Shown: positions 53,553 to 62,931, counted from the first letter of the stretch. The stretch: DNA of 64,000 nucleotides from Picochlorum sp. 'celeri' (GCA_010909725.1 JAACMV010000007.1:558001-622000); one strand, 5' to 3'. A program made the numbers and translations. The notes: generated from the letters alone by a model not told the origin.

Positions 53553-53880
53553 GATTCTGAATCTATCACTCGGAAACTATGTATAAATTCGTTACTATAG
53601 TCACAATCGGTTCAGTGATGGGTCAAAAGAAGATTTGGAAAGGATTTTTCAATACCACAAGCCCAAGCTTGTTGCCCGACTTTTGCTGTTGGACGGTGGA
53701 ATTTTCATCTCCTATCAAAGATGCTCTTTGATAGGAGCGTATGTTTTGAGATGGACAGGCACATGTGTAGACTCGTGACAAAACCTTCATTCATTGATCC
53801 TTTAAAAACGCTGGGTATAGTAATATCTGCAGGAATAGATGTATAGAAATCCCGAAGTAGTAGCAATCGCATAGCATAGG
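53553..53880. promoter_or_regulatory. Divergent promoter region with strong hairpin
   Basis: A 328-bp spacer between galactokinase (-) and bL17 (+). It holds a perfect 13-bp inverted repeat at 53709-53737, described separately. No coding frame is supported. Confidence 0.6.
53709..53737. repeat. Perfect 13-bp hairpin
   Basis: Arms CTCCTATCAAAGA (53709-53721) and its exact reverse complement TCTTTGATAGGAG (53725-53737) flank a TGC loop. It lies about 145 bp from the bL17 start and 155 bp from the galactokinase start, and resembles neither a tRNA nor a known terminator. Confidence 0.9.
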
Positions 53881-54424
53881 ATGAAGCACCGAGTCGCTTT
53901 TCGACGATTGGGAAGGAGTTCGGCGCATCGCTGGGCTTTAATACGGACACAAGTGAGTCAATTAGTTGAACATGAGAGAATAGAGACGACTGTTCAAAAG
54001 GCGAAAGAGTTGAGGAGGGTTGCAGATAAAGTCATCACCTGGGGAAAGGAGGTGAGTGTTTTGCATTCTTGAAGATCTTCATGGACCTGTATGTAAGGAA
54101 GGTATAGTCTTGATGGATAACGAATACATGATTGCAATGCAGGGTACTGTTGCTGCGAGGAGGCATGCTGCGAGTGTGTTGAGAAGGGATGAGAATGTGA
54201 ACAAGGTGTTTGGGCCACTGGCAGAGAGGTATAGGGATAGAGATGGTGGGTATACGAGGGTAGTTCGTACGCGAAAGCGACGGGATGATGCTGCGCAGCT
54301 TGCTTTTATAGAATATATAGATAGACCGGGTGAATTGCGGACGCCGCGGCAGGGTCGGACAAAGGGCAACATGTTTGCATCGCCTGCTGCCAAGGCAGCA
54401 GCAGCAGCAGCCACTGGTCGATAG
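53881..54424 (+). CDS. Mitochondrial-type ribosomal protein bL17
   Basis: A large-subunit ribosomal protein of bacterial origin. Exons 53881-54051 and 54143-54424 (91-bp intron, phase 0) give 150 aa. Family stretches are FRRLGRSSAHRWALIRTQVS, LVEHERIETTVQKAKELRRVAD and YTRVVRTRKRRDDAAQLAFIEY. The sequence resembles plant mitochondrial L17 more than plastid L17, and no cleavable presequence is obvious; plant mitochondrial L17 also starts almost directly at the domain. The alanine-rich tail (AAKAAAAAATGR) is encoded by a GCA-type repeat. Confidence 0.87.
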
Positions 54425-54479
54425 TACTGTAACAAGAAAAAAGCAAAGAAGAAGAACAAGAATAACGCATGTAAGACGC

Positions 54480-55235
54480 CTACGATGCCTGCTTTTCCTG
54501 TGTAGCACTGGGAGCACCCAGATTGGGAGGGACTTGGTCCGTCTTCTGCGCATCCCCATCAGCAGCCACCTGCTCTGCTGCAGGAGCAGGGGCAACGGGC
54601 TTTGGTAATGCAATACCAGAGCCCTTTTTATATTCTTGAAGCACAGGGTATATGTTTTCAAATGCTGTGTTGATCTCCATTCGTGTCTTTGCTCCTGTCA
54701 AGACAACTTTACCAGACACAAAGATGAGGAGGACAATCTTTGGCTGCTGCATTCTATAAATCAGACCAGGGAACAATTCAGGTTCGTACGAACAAAACAT
54801 ACTGTGGGATGTCGCCAGACCCTCCAACCTGATGGGGAATTTCACATCACACGATCCAACCATGTTTTGAATCTTGAATTCCTTGAACGATACAGGATTC
54901 CCAAGCTTTTGTAAAATACGAGCAAACTTTCTCGCTGCATTCCTGGCATCCTCTTCGCTCTTTGACCCAGTACACACCATTTTACCAGAACTGAAAATCA
55001 GCGCTGTACTCTTTGGTTCCCTGATTCTCATAATCACTGCTGCAAACCTCTTTGGGTTGTACTCGGCATTCCTCGCATGCAATGCAATCTGCTTCAAATC
55101 CAAACCTTTACATCCTAGATTAATAGTCGCAACTACGTTCTGAAGGGTCGGCACAATGCCACTCCCACCTTGTTGAACTCCGTCAGGCTTATCCTGGGCT
55201 ACTACAACCTCCTTTGCTCCTTCAGCACTCTCCAT
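54480..55235 (-). CDS. TBP: TATA-binding protein with C-terminal extension
   Basis: Core promoter factor for all three nuclear RNA polymerases. A single-exon 251-aa protein. The saddle core (~28-205) holds both repeats: [20 protein letters not shown] with [15 protein letters not shown], and [19 protein letters not shown] with [15 protein letters not shown]. The N-terminal tail is short (~27 residues). Unlike usual TBPs, which end within a few residues of the core, this one continues for ~45 residues rich in Pro, Ala and Gln after [10 protein letters not shown]. The extension stays in frame to a clean stop and is not obviously intronic. It converges with bL17, 55 bp apart. Confidence 0.95.
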   Translation of the reverse strand: MESAEGAKEVVVAQDKPDGVQQGGSGIVPTLQNVVATINLGCKGLDLKQIALHARNAEYNPKRFAAVIMRIREPKSTALIFSSGKMVCTGSKSEEDARNAARKFARILQKLGNPVSFKEFKIQNMVGSCDVKFPIRLEGLATSHSMFCSYEPELFPGLIYRMQQPKIVLLIFVSGKVVLTGAKTRMEINTAFENIYPVLQEYKKGSGIALPKPVAPAPAAEQVAADGDAQKTDQVPPNLGAPSATQEKQAS

Positions 55236-55847
55236 ACTGAAATATATTTATAAACTACTACGAGCTCGTGTATTCTTCGCCACGCAGACACGTGATGCAC
55301 GACAGTCGTCCCTTCTCCCGACGAGCGTGCCTGTCTCTCGACTGAAACGGTCTACTCGTATCACAGACAACTCTAAATCAGAAATAAGGCATGCTATATA
55401 CTCTCCCTATGCGTTGTTTGCTCGACACACACGTTGATTAAAAGATTGGTTGATTCGGAATGAGCTTCAGCAGACACCCCGCAGGCGCTCTATTTTTTTA
55501 TACTACTATACTGTCACGAAATATCCTATGTAAAAATCTTATGCTGCTGTGAGCAGCAGTCCGTGACTAATAATTGAATTGGAGTGGATGGGCCATCCGG
55601 CACAATGGCGACTGCCAAGTTCTGGATTCTCATGGGCCACTTGTGATGGTCTGGCAGAAGATTGTCTCTCTGTCGGTCACAAGGTACTCTTGATGGGTCA
55701 GAAGGCATACCAAGACGTGGCAATGTTGTCATCATAGATCCATCCTTGGATTATTGGACCCTCTTGGGCTATTACATACTGTTTTTGTTATTGACTATTG
55801 AACCTGAGTAGGTGAGAAAGACTCACAAGTTCACGGTTCTGTCGAGA
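55236..55847. other. Divergent promoter region with palindromes
   Basis: A 612-bp spacer between TBP (-) and DHAR (+), no gene supported. Palindromes: 55542-55558 arms TGCTGCT and AGCAGCA; 55586-55598 GGATGG-G-CCATCC; and a short ACGAGCTCGT near 55259. Confidence 0.55.
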
Positions 55848-56697
55848 ATGTTCAAGGCGATCAGTGCTCGACCACCAATTGCTGTCAGACAACAGACGCG
55901 ACGTTTGATCTCACAAAAGAGGATTTCAGTGCACGCAAGACAGATTGTTGCTATGAGTCAGGCAGACCCATTGTATGATATTACGGTCAAGGGCGATCCT
56001 GAGAAGAATACCCTTGCAGATTGCCCCTTCTCCCATAGAGCTCTCTTGTGTCTGGAGGAGAAGAAGGTTCCATACACGAAGACGTATGTGGATTTGGATC
56101 ACAAGCCACAGTGGATGTTGGATTTGAATCCGGCTGGTACGGTGCCTTTGATGAAGGAATTGGCAACTGGGACATGGACGGTTGGATCGGATGTGGTGTC
56201 TGATGCTTTGGAGGAGAAGCATCCAGAGCCATCGTGTGGTACTGTGGAGGGATCTCCACAGGTTGCCGGGTCTTTGTTGGGCGCTTTCAAGGAGTTTGCA
56301 AAGGCGGAGGGTGAGGAAGAATCCAAGGAGAAGGAGGCTGCTCTTGTGAAGCAGTTGGAGGAGTTGAATGATTTCTTAAAGACAACAAACCCATACATTG
56401 GGGGTGCCTCTCCATGTCAGACTGACTTTTTGGTGATGCCACGTCTGTATCACTTGAAGATTGCCTTGAAGCATTTTAGGGTATGATGTGTGATTGATTG
56501 TGTGTTTGCATGAGAAGTACAGTGTCACTGATGAGAGTTCCTTTGTGATGCAGAATTGGGATATGCCAAGCAACTTGACTGCTGTCCAGACATACATGGA
56601 CACCTTCATGGGACGAGACAGCTGGAAGAATACATACTATTCTCCAGAGCTTGTGATCAAGGGCTGGGAGCGTCATGGCATCAAGAAGCATGTATAA
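55848..56697 (+). CDS. DHAR: Dehydroascorbate reductase, probably plastid
   Basis: A GST-fold enzyme that regenerates ascorbate from dehydroascorbate using glutathione. Exons 55848-56480 and 56554-56697 (73-bp intron, phase 0) give 258 aa. A basic leader (MFKAISARPPIAVRQQTRRL) suggests plastid import; an internal Met at SQADPLYDIT would give a cytosolic form. The active site is DCPFSHRALLCLEEKK, with CPFS as in plant DHARs. LNPAGTVPLMKEL contains the cis-Pro region. The joined C-terminus FRNWDMPSNLTAVQTYMDTF continues the family helix. The upstream frame begins at GTG 55812; ATG 55848 is preferred. Confidence 0.9.
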
Positions 56698-56726
56698 CTA
56701 TGAGATGGATCACTGCATATACATTA

Positions 56727-57504
56727 TTACCGTTTTGTTCGTTTTGGTTTTCCAAAACTGGTCGGGAGACCCTTCAACGTAATATCATGTTTTTTGTCCT
56801 GCGCTATTGGACGTGACAGTAATGCAGCTTTGGCGCGTTCCATTTCCTCTATATTCCTGAGTTTATGCTCAAGACTGACAGGGACCTCATCGACGCTCAC
56901 AACAGTAGCAACTGGCTCGTCGTGAACAATCTTCCGCTTGGGTGCGATTTCCATTGCCAATTCATCTGTAGTTCTATGCTTGGTCGCCCCATCTGCTGCA
57001 TCTTGTTGAGGCGCCTTTCTGCCGAGTCGTTCCTCAAGCCCCTTTTCTATAAACGCATCCCTGCACACCATCATTGGAACAATTCAGTTGACGTATCGCA
57101 TCATGAACATCAATCAATCAACGCACATATCCTTGTCTTTTTGCTTTTGAGCAGACGCATCAAACGATTCTTTACTAAATGATGCTTGAAACGAACTAAA
57201 CTTTTGTGCCTCCTGTGGTGCAATTGCCACACTATCATCACCAAAAGCTCTCTGCCCTGCTCGATGCATGGCGTCCTCCTAGCATCACATCATTGATAAT
57301 ATTGTCATTATGGTATGCGACGAGAGAAAGAAACAAAGACTTGACACACACCTTGCTCTTTTTTGCCCTCAACTTTTGAAGCATCTGGATGCCAGATGGA
57401 TGCACAGTCAAACTCTTCTCATCCTCCTCCTCCTCTTCAGCAAACCTACGAGTCTTCAACCTCCTCTTCTTCCGCGTCTTCTCATCATGAGCATCTCGGG
57501 ACAT
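56727..57504 (-). CDS. C9orf78/TLS1-like (HCA59 family) nuclear protein
   Basis: Three exons, 57352-57504, 57127-57278 and 56727-57060 (introns 73 and 66 bp), give 212 aa. The highly charged N-terminus (RKKRRLKTRRFAEEEEEDE) is followed by SSFQASFSKESFDASAQKQKDKDMDAFIEKGLEERLG. This resembles the human C9orf78 block LGTSFSAETNRRDEDADMMKYIETELKKRKG, the part best conserved in that spliceosome-associated family. A later VSLEHKLRNIEEMERAKAALL also aligns loosely. The fission yeast member, Tls1, affects splicing of shelterin transcripts. The assignment rests on pattern, not on catalytic residues. Confidence 0.62.
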
Positions 57505-57831
57505 TGTTCCACCCGCTGCTCCCTTTTTTATTCTTGGTAATTATTCTAGTCCCTCGAAACAGAAATCATCTGCTCCCCCGACAGACAGACAAACACGTGT
57601 GTGTTCTACTGCTACACATACACTGAAGTAGATACATACATAAAAATGCCTCGTTGCTGCCTCTTGCCGCAAGCTTTCTTTTCCCGTATTTAAATATCCT
57701 AATTAACAACAACGCGCCATCCCCCGAAAAAAAAATACCCATCAAAATCGCCTGTACTATGCCATCCTCCACCCCAATATGTATTCAATTTAACAGAAGT
57801 ATCCCTTGATTGCGAAACCCGTACCAGCACC
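57505..57831. promoter_or_regulatory. Divergent promoter region, C9orf78-like gene and kinase
   Basis: A 327-bp spacer between divergent starts. It holds an A-rich run near 57728-57736 and no coding frame or strong repeat. Confidence 0.45.
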
Positions 57832-58944
57832 ATGCCTGCTAAGGAACCGGAGCAAGATCCCCTCGAAGGGCACCCAGTCTTTGAAAAGCTCAAATTCATC
57901 AACAGCGGAAGTTTCGGATATGTCATTCTTGCTAGAAACAAGGTATCTGGTGAGCAAGTCGCCATTAAATTCGTCGAAGTCAAGTACGTGTTGGAAAATT
58001 ATCCAATTTCTCTCGCCATGTGTAACGTCGTCGCTTTGCGACTAGGGTCTTTAGAATCGATACTATATTCATATATATAATGCAGTTCTGATAAGGATCT
58101 CAAGCATAGCCAGCGTGAAATCATGAACCACATGCAATTACTTCATCCACACGTGGTCCAACTCAAAGAAGTATTCGCTGCTGGCCCATACTTGGCCATT
58201 GTTATGGAGTACGTTCCTAATGGAGACATGTTCAATCATGTTGTATCCAGACGGGGGCTGCCGGAGAATGAAGCCCGATGGTTCTTCCAACAATTGGTCC
58301 TTGGAATGGACTACTGTCACAGAAAGGGCGTGTGCAATAGAGATATCAAGTTGGAGAATACGCTCCTGGTGCTGCAAAAAGACAAGAAGCCGTTGTTAAA
58401 GATGTGTGATTTTGGGTATGCGAAGCACGATCAACTGGACTCGATAGCACATTCCAAGGTTGGGACACCAGGATACACGGCACCTGAAGTCATAGAATGC
58501 AAGGATGGGTCTGGATATGATGGCAAGTTGGCAGATGTGTGGAGTGCAGGTGTCATGTTGTATACCATGCTGTTTGCACGGTATCCATTCGAAAGGCCAG
58601 AAGATAAAACACTGAGACCTCATGAAAGAACAAACAAGGTATTGATGAGAATCCTCAAGGTTGATTATGTTATACCCGAACGACCAGCAATCAGTGATGA
58701 GGCAAAGGATTTAATTCAAAAGATTTTGGTGAAGAATCCAAAGGAACGGTTGTCTTTGGAGCAGATTCAGAACCATCCATGGTTCCAGACCAACCTGCCC
58801 CAAGGGAGCTTGGAATACAACACATGGGCACTGCAAGTGCCAAATCCAGGCATGCAGCCAGCTGATGTTATTGATGCACATATTGTTCAAGCATTCAAGG
58901 CAAGAAAGAAGTTGAAAGAAGAGGAGCGAAGTCGTATGGCGTGA
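57832..58944 (+). CDS. SnRK2-type serine/threonine protein kinase
   Basis: A plant/algal SNF1-related kinase of subfamily 2, typically used in stress and nutrient signalling. Exons 57832-57983 and 58086-58944 (102-bp intron, phase 2) give 336 aa. VAIK supplies the ATP-binding Lys. CDFGYAKHDQLDS is the activation segment start and VGTPGYTAPEV the APE motif; ADVWSAGVMLYTMLFARYPFE is characteristic. Two departures are visible. The glycine loop reads INSGSFGYV (first Gly replaced), and the catalytic HRD reads NRD in GVCNRDIKLENTLL; the catalytic Asp and Lys are kept. The C-terminal acidic ABA box of land-plant SnRK2 is absent. Confidence 0.85.
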
Positions 58945-59007
58945 TAGAGTAGAGTTTCTTCCCATCAAAGGACTGCATTACTAGGGAGAATGTCTTTTGG
59001 TAGATGC

Positions 59008-59041
59008 CTGCATGCGATATGGAAACCATGCATGCATGCAG
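59008..59041. repeat. Inverted repeat downstream of kinase gene
   Basis: Arms CTGCATGC (59008-59015) and GCATGCAG (59034-59041) frame an 18-base loop. It lies ~65 bp after the kinase stop and could be part of its 3' end. Confidence 0.6.
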
Positions 59042-59151
59042 CCAATTAACTTGTGTCTTTCTTCATGTAATACAATTTAAAACTATTTAAAATACTTGAA
59101 AGAGTATTTTAGACGTGTATTGGGTGCGGTTGTAGCAGAATAATAGTACCA

Positions 59152-61056
59152 ATGGGGAAATCCAGTAAGAAGAAGGCAAGCGCTCTTGCGGCGGAGAAAG
59201 AAAAGCAAAAGATGAAGGAAGAGGAGAAGAAAAAGAAGGAAGAATCTTCTAGTTCAGAGGTATGTGTTTGGATCTATGGAGGGAACCCTGTGATACTTGG
59301 AGTCGCCTGATTGTGCATGCATCATCTTGGGCATGAGCGACGTGGTGTACTGATTTGTTTACTGATCGGTTTTCTGATTATTTTATTGTTCTTGTTGTAT
59401 GTAGGATTCTTCTTCTTCGGAAGAGGAGGACAGTTCTGACGGCAGTTCGTCTGAGAGCAGCGGAAGCGACGACTCTTCCGATAACGATTCGTCTTCTTCT
59501 TCTGATGACGACGACGACAAGGATGATGGATCATCATCCTCTTCTTCTTCCGATGATGATTCGTCTTCTTCCGATGATGATGACGAAGACAAGGATGATG
59601 GGTCATCTTCAGACTCAGATTCAGATTCTGACGGATCTTCTTCAGACTCAGACTCTGATTCTGATTCCAAAGAAGAAGACAAGGCTGAAAGCGATGGCGC
59701 CAAGGATGGTTCTGATTCATCAGACGGATCTTCTTCATCTTCTGATGACGAAGACAAGGATGGATCTTCTTCAGACTCAGATTCTGATTCATCAGATGGA
59801 GACTCTTCGTCTTCTTCTGACGATGATGATGACTCTTCTTCCTCTTCTTCTGACGATGATGATGAGTCTTCTGAAGAGGAAAAGGAAGAGCCAAAGAGCA
59901 AGAAGAAGAACAAGCGCAAGGCAGAGGAGGAAGCTCCAGAGCCAGAAGCCAAAAAGAGCAAAGGTGGTAATGCTGATGTGGATGTCAGTTTGGCGAATGG
60001 AAGCAGGACTATTTTCATGAGAAATTTGCCATGGTCTGCGACAGAGGATGATATTCGTAGCTTTTTGGCGGATGCTGGACCAATATACCAAGTCCGTCTT
60101 GCAGTTGATTATGATGGCAGGCCAAAAGGCTTTGGTCACGTAGAGTTTGAATCAGTAGAAGGAGCAGCTGGTGCTATTCAGTTATCTGGAGGATATATTG
60201 GTGATAGAGAGATCTATATTGAGACAACAACTGAGCGACAACAACGTACGTGATACTTCTCGATGGATGCAGTTTTTTTGTAGGTTTTAGCACTGTCGGT
60301 GGAAGACAAACCGTGTGTTGCCGCATGGTCTGCTTCTCTGTGTGGGATACCTTTGCTTTTGTACTCGTTACATCAGCTCTATGATTGGTATAAAGCCCGT
60401 CAGAAACACCGTAGAATAAGGACCCCGGTTGTAGGCTTTTTGTCTCCTGGGTGGACCAAACGCTGATTCCATTATCGTAGGGAGTGCCGTCGGCACCATT
60501 ACCCTTTCGGGCTTACCCAGCGAATGTCAAACTATTGTTACTGAGCTAACCTTTTATTTTACATTATTCAGGTACACCAATGGCAGCTGATAATGGCAGC
60601 ACATTGTTTGTCAAAGGATTTGATAAATATCTTGGAGAAGAGGAAGTCAGGAATCAACTGACAGAGGCCTTTTCGGCATATGGAACAGTAAATGGTGTGA
60701 GATTGCCAACTGATAGAGAAACAGGAGAACTCAAGGGTATCGGTTACGTGGAATTTGCAACCGCTGATGAAAAGAATGCTGCTGTGGAACTTAATGGACA
60801 GGAAGCTGCTGGAGGATGGCTCAAGGTTGATCCAAACCCAGGAGCACCAACACCTCGGTCAGGAGGCGATGGTGGTCGTGGTGGTGGCCGTGGTGGGGGT
60901 CGCGGTGGTGGTCGTGGAGGTCGCGGTGGCCGTGGTGGCGGTGGCCGCAGTGGTGGCCGAGGAGGAGGTGGTGGCCGTGGGCCATCCAGACCAAGGCTAT
61001 CAATTGATGCAAATGCATCAGGCACTGGAGTCAATAAGAAGATGACTTTCGATTAG
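59152..61056 (+). CDS. Nucleolin-like protein
   Basis: A nucleolar RNA-binding protein in rRNA transcription and ribosome assembly. Exons 59152-59259, 59405-60245 and 60572-61056 (phases 0 and 1) give 477 aa. A lysine-rich start is followed by ~180 residues of alternating Ser and Asp/Glu runs. A basic patch (KSKKKNKRKAEE) is next, then RRM1 (RTIFMRNLPWSATEDDIRSFL with RNP1-like KGFGHVEFE), RRM2 (STLFVKGFDKYLGEEEVRNQL with KGIGYVEFA) and a Gly/Arg-rich GGRGGG tail. This is the standard nucleolin order with two RRMs, as in plants. The second intron (326 bp) is unusually structured. A 93-bp copy of the 3' end recurs at 62839-62931. Confidence 0.9.
60375..60552 (+). ncRNA. Candidate structured RNA in the second nucleolin intron
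   Basis: The intron 60246-60571 is longer and more GC-rich than its neighbours. AGCTC near 60376 can pair with GAGCT near 60543, closing a ~170-nt unit. Inside are a hairpin GTGCC-GTC-GGCAC framed by AGGG and CCCT (~60480-60513) and TTCGGG..CCC..CGAA. A TATGATTG close to the 5' end and CTGA close to the 3' end are only weak C- and D-box matches, and AGAATA could be an H box. Nucleolin introns host snoRNAs in vertebrates, so a snoRNA is the leading idea, but the class is undecided. Confidence 0.3.
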
Positions 61057-61112
61057 ATGCATGTAATGTAATGAATGTTTCATTTGTTATGGAATACACA
61101 TGTAATATCAGA
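61013..61112. repeat. Direct repeat, copy 1: nucleolin 3' end
   Basis: Positions 61020-61112 align without gaps to 62839-62931 with two mismatches in 93 bases. The repeat contains the last codons, stop and 3' flank of the nucleolin-like gene. This is the functional copy. Confidence 0.95.
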
Positions 61113-61125
61113 TTCTCAAAACAGT

Positions 61126-61345
61126 TCGAGAAGCTGCATGAGCCAGACTTTCATTTTCAAGCACTGGGAGCATGACACCACAGTATCCTGTCGTAAGGAC
61201 ATTGAGTGATTTGAGAGCTTTTGTAATTGCATCTATTGTAGCAGGGGTACCCGGTCCCCAGGCTCTTTGATTGCCAAATGGAAATTTCAAGCAATCCTCA
61301 AGATTGTGTTTAGGACCTCTCAAATCTGGTGCAATTGATGCATCA
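61126..61345 (-). pseudogene. DUF711 gene fragment (degenerate duplicate)
   Basis: Aligns without gaps to 63247-63466 of the intact DUF711 gene, about 7 mismatches in 220 bases. It encodes only the middle (DASIAPDLRGPKHNLEDCLK to ENESLAHAASR) with no start, N-terminal half or C-terminal third. It directly follows the nucleolin 3' flank: the equivalent of 62932-63246 is missing. Its right end (61335-61344) is the sequence TTGATGCATC, after which unrelated DNA begins. Confidence 0.92.
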
Positions 61346-62742
61346 CCCTCCCGCAGGACTACGGGCCCGCTCTCTATGCGAATGCCCAGACATTGTTTAT
61401 TGTATATATCAGTTTTGTTCATGCAGAGAAACCCATCAATATAGGGATAGGACACATGAGCAGGGGTTGAATCACAGAGGTAACCATGTTCCCATCGAAC
61501 GCACTCATTGACCGATATTGATAGGCCAATGTGGTCCCCTCTTGTTTCCTCAGTTGTGGCGCCAGTGCGATCACAGATCTGTGTCCTGTGGAGGTCCTTT
61601 CGATTGTTTGATTTAAATTTAATAATAGTACAGACATGTTTTAATTTTCAGAACAACGATCCATACCGCACAGTGCATACAGTGTTACTGATACGCAATA
61701 CACCAATATGGATTAGTAATCAAGACCAGATGCCATACATACATGTATATCATAGTATGGTTGTTGTCCTTATGAGAAGTGTCTTAGACAATGACAAAAT
61801 GACTCTCCTGACAGAAAGTGGATACTACTTTATTTCCTCGGGGCAGAGTAGAATAGCGCCAACACAATTTGAACCACGTGATACATGCCTGATGGACTCA
61901 TGGTGTGCTCACAGAGGGTAGACCAAGAAGATGTCTATTCACACTCCCAGGTAAGTTTTGAAAACTTTGGATCTTGTTTGTAACACGTGCACTTCAATGT
62001 ACAATACTTCTTCCAAAAATTGCATGTTCTTTCAAAATTGTCTGTCGAAGTCTTTCCGAAAGTGCCAGCGCTGAAGTAATATCTGTCCCCTAGTGCAGGG
62101 ATAGCTAGCGCTCCCTGCCCAGCGCCCTTCGACTTGTGCTTCAAAGGAGCTACATACCTGTAACACCAGTCTCCTTTGCGGCCTTTGCTGCCGTACCTTT
62201 GATCGTATTCACAGAATGTGTCGTTTGGTCTGTCAAAGGCCAGTCTAAAGTGGAGGGTGCCCTCCAGGTCACCTGGCACGTATTTGTCACCCAGTTCACA
62301 CAAGTTTTTGACCCGGATCATATGAGTACCAAAATTCGTCCAGATTCTACTGACGTTCGTATCCGAGGATTTAGTGACGGAATTTTTCCTCGCGGAACAA
62401 AGACTGGCGCCCACAAGGCACAAAAGCAGAAGCGCACTTGTGGTCGTTTTCATGTTTTCTCGACGTCTTACGACACTTTCTGAAGATTATGCCAAAGAAT
62501 TTTTCTTTCACCTGTTCCCAATGCGTATTGCATTGCTGCATTCTGCCCACAATCCCATCAATAATGGCGGAGATGATGCGATATCCCATCGATGGGATCC
62601 TAACATATCCCTCCGTGGTAGGATTCGTCGGAACCCTTGATCAAGTGCCGTTATAACGACCTCATCAGTTGCATTCACATTTTTGAATCAGATGTAAGTG
62701 CATTTCTTGCATCGCGAGCAAGCGGCTAGCAGTTGATGCATC
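61335..62742. mobile_element. Insertion-like segment flanked by a 10-bp direct repeat
   Basis: TTGATGCATC occurs at 61335-61344 and again at 62733-62742. Outside it, the sequence matches consecutive parts of the DUF711 gene (ending 63466 on the left, resuming near 63481 on the right, with ~14 bp missing). Between lie ~1390 bp unrelated to DUF711, including a secreted-protein gene. The repeat could be a target-site duplication. No terminal inverted repeats and no transposase were seen, so the nature of the insertion is unproven. Confidence 0.5.
61935..62453 (-). CDS. Secreted cysteine-rich orphan protein
   Basis: A 172-aa single-exon frame from ATG 62453. A clear signal peptide (TTTSALLLLCLVGASLCSA) is followed by a basic mature protein of ~150 residues. 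It has eight Cys (NLC, FCEY, WCYRY, RTCNF, KYCTLKCTC, WECE) that could form disulfides, and is rich in Lys, Tyr and Gly. I know no matching family. It lies entirely inside the insertion-like segment that interrupts the DUF711 duplicate. Confidence 0.6.
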   Translation of the reverse strand: MKTTTSALLLLCLVGASLCSARKNSVTKSSDTNVSRIWTNFGTHMIRVKNLCELGDKYVPGDLEGTLHFRLAFDRPNDTFCEYDQRYGSKGRKGDWCYRYVAPLKHKSKGAGQGALAIPALGDRYYFSAGTFGKTSTDNFERTCNFWKKYCTLKCTCYKQDPKFSKLTWECE

Positions 62743-62830
62743 CCATTCATGCTCATCAGCCCATTATCATGGTCATCCTTTCTGTATGTCATGACATACA
62801 GACCTTTCCAATAGGTTGACACATGTCAAG
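62743..62830 (-). pseudogene. Second fragment of the degenerate DUF711 copy
   Basis: 62743-62764 matches 63481-63502 with one mismatch, and CATGACATACAG at 62790-62801 matches 63500-63511, followed by a diverged match to ~63540. A 25-base insert (62765-62789) sits between and makes a 22-bp palindrome. The fragment ends where the second nucleolin 3' copy begins. Confidence 0.75.
62781..62829. repeat. Two palindromes inside the degenerate DUF711 copy
   Basis: 62781-62802 is a perfect 22-bp palindrome with half TCTGTATGTCA. 62816-62829 is TTGACA-CA-TGTCAA. Neither is present at the matching place in the intact gene (63495-63540). Confidence 0.9.
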
Positions 62831-62838
62831 CATGCATG

Positions 62839-62931
62839 AGGCACTGTAGTCAATAAGAAGATGACTTTCGATTAGATGCATGTAATGTGATGAATGTTTC
62901 ATTTGTTATGGAATACACATGTAATATCAGA
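62839..62931. repeat. Direct repeat, copy 2: nucleolin 3' end
   Basis: A second copy of the nucleolin stop-codon region and 3' flank, with no nucleolin coding sequence upstream. It may serve as the 3' boundary of the intact DUF711 gene, whose stop is at 62968. Confidence 0.95.

Noticed and set aside
59322..60018. Long minus-strand serine-rich frame and other frames across the nucleolin acidic repeat
   Set aside because: They arise because TCT/GAT-type repeats are open in several frames; the plus frame carries the RRM domains.
60360..60552. TPP-riboswitch idea for the nucleolin intron
   Set aside because: The conserved CUGAGA and pyrophosphate-binding segments are not present in the right order, and the host gene is not a thiamine gene.
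61508..61921. 137-codon forward frame within the insertion
   Set aside because: No start context, motif or family; opposite to and outside the signal-peptide gene; likely chance.
61345..62732. Terminal inverted repeats or transposase in the insertion-like segment
   Set aside because: I compared both ends by eye and found no inverted match; no transposase-like frame is present.
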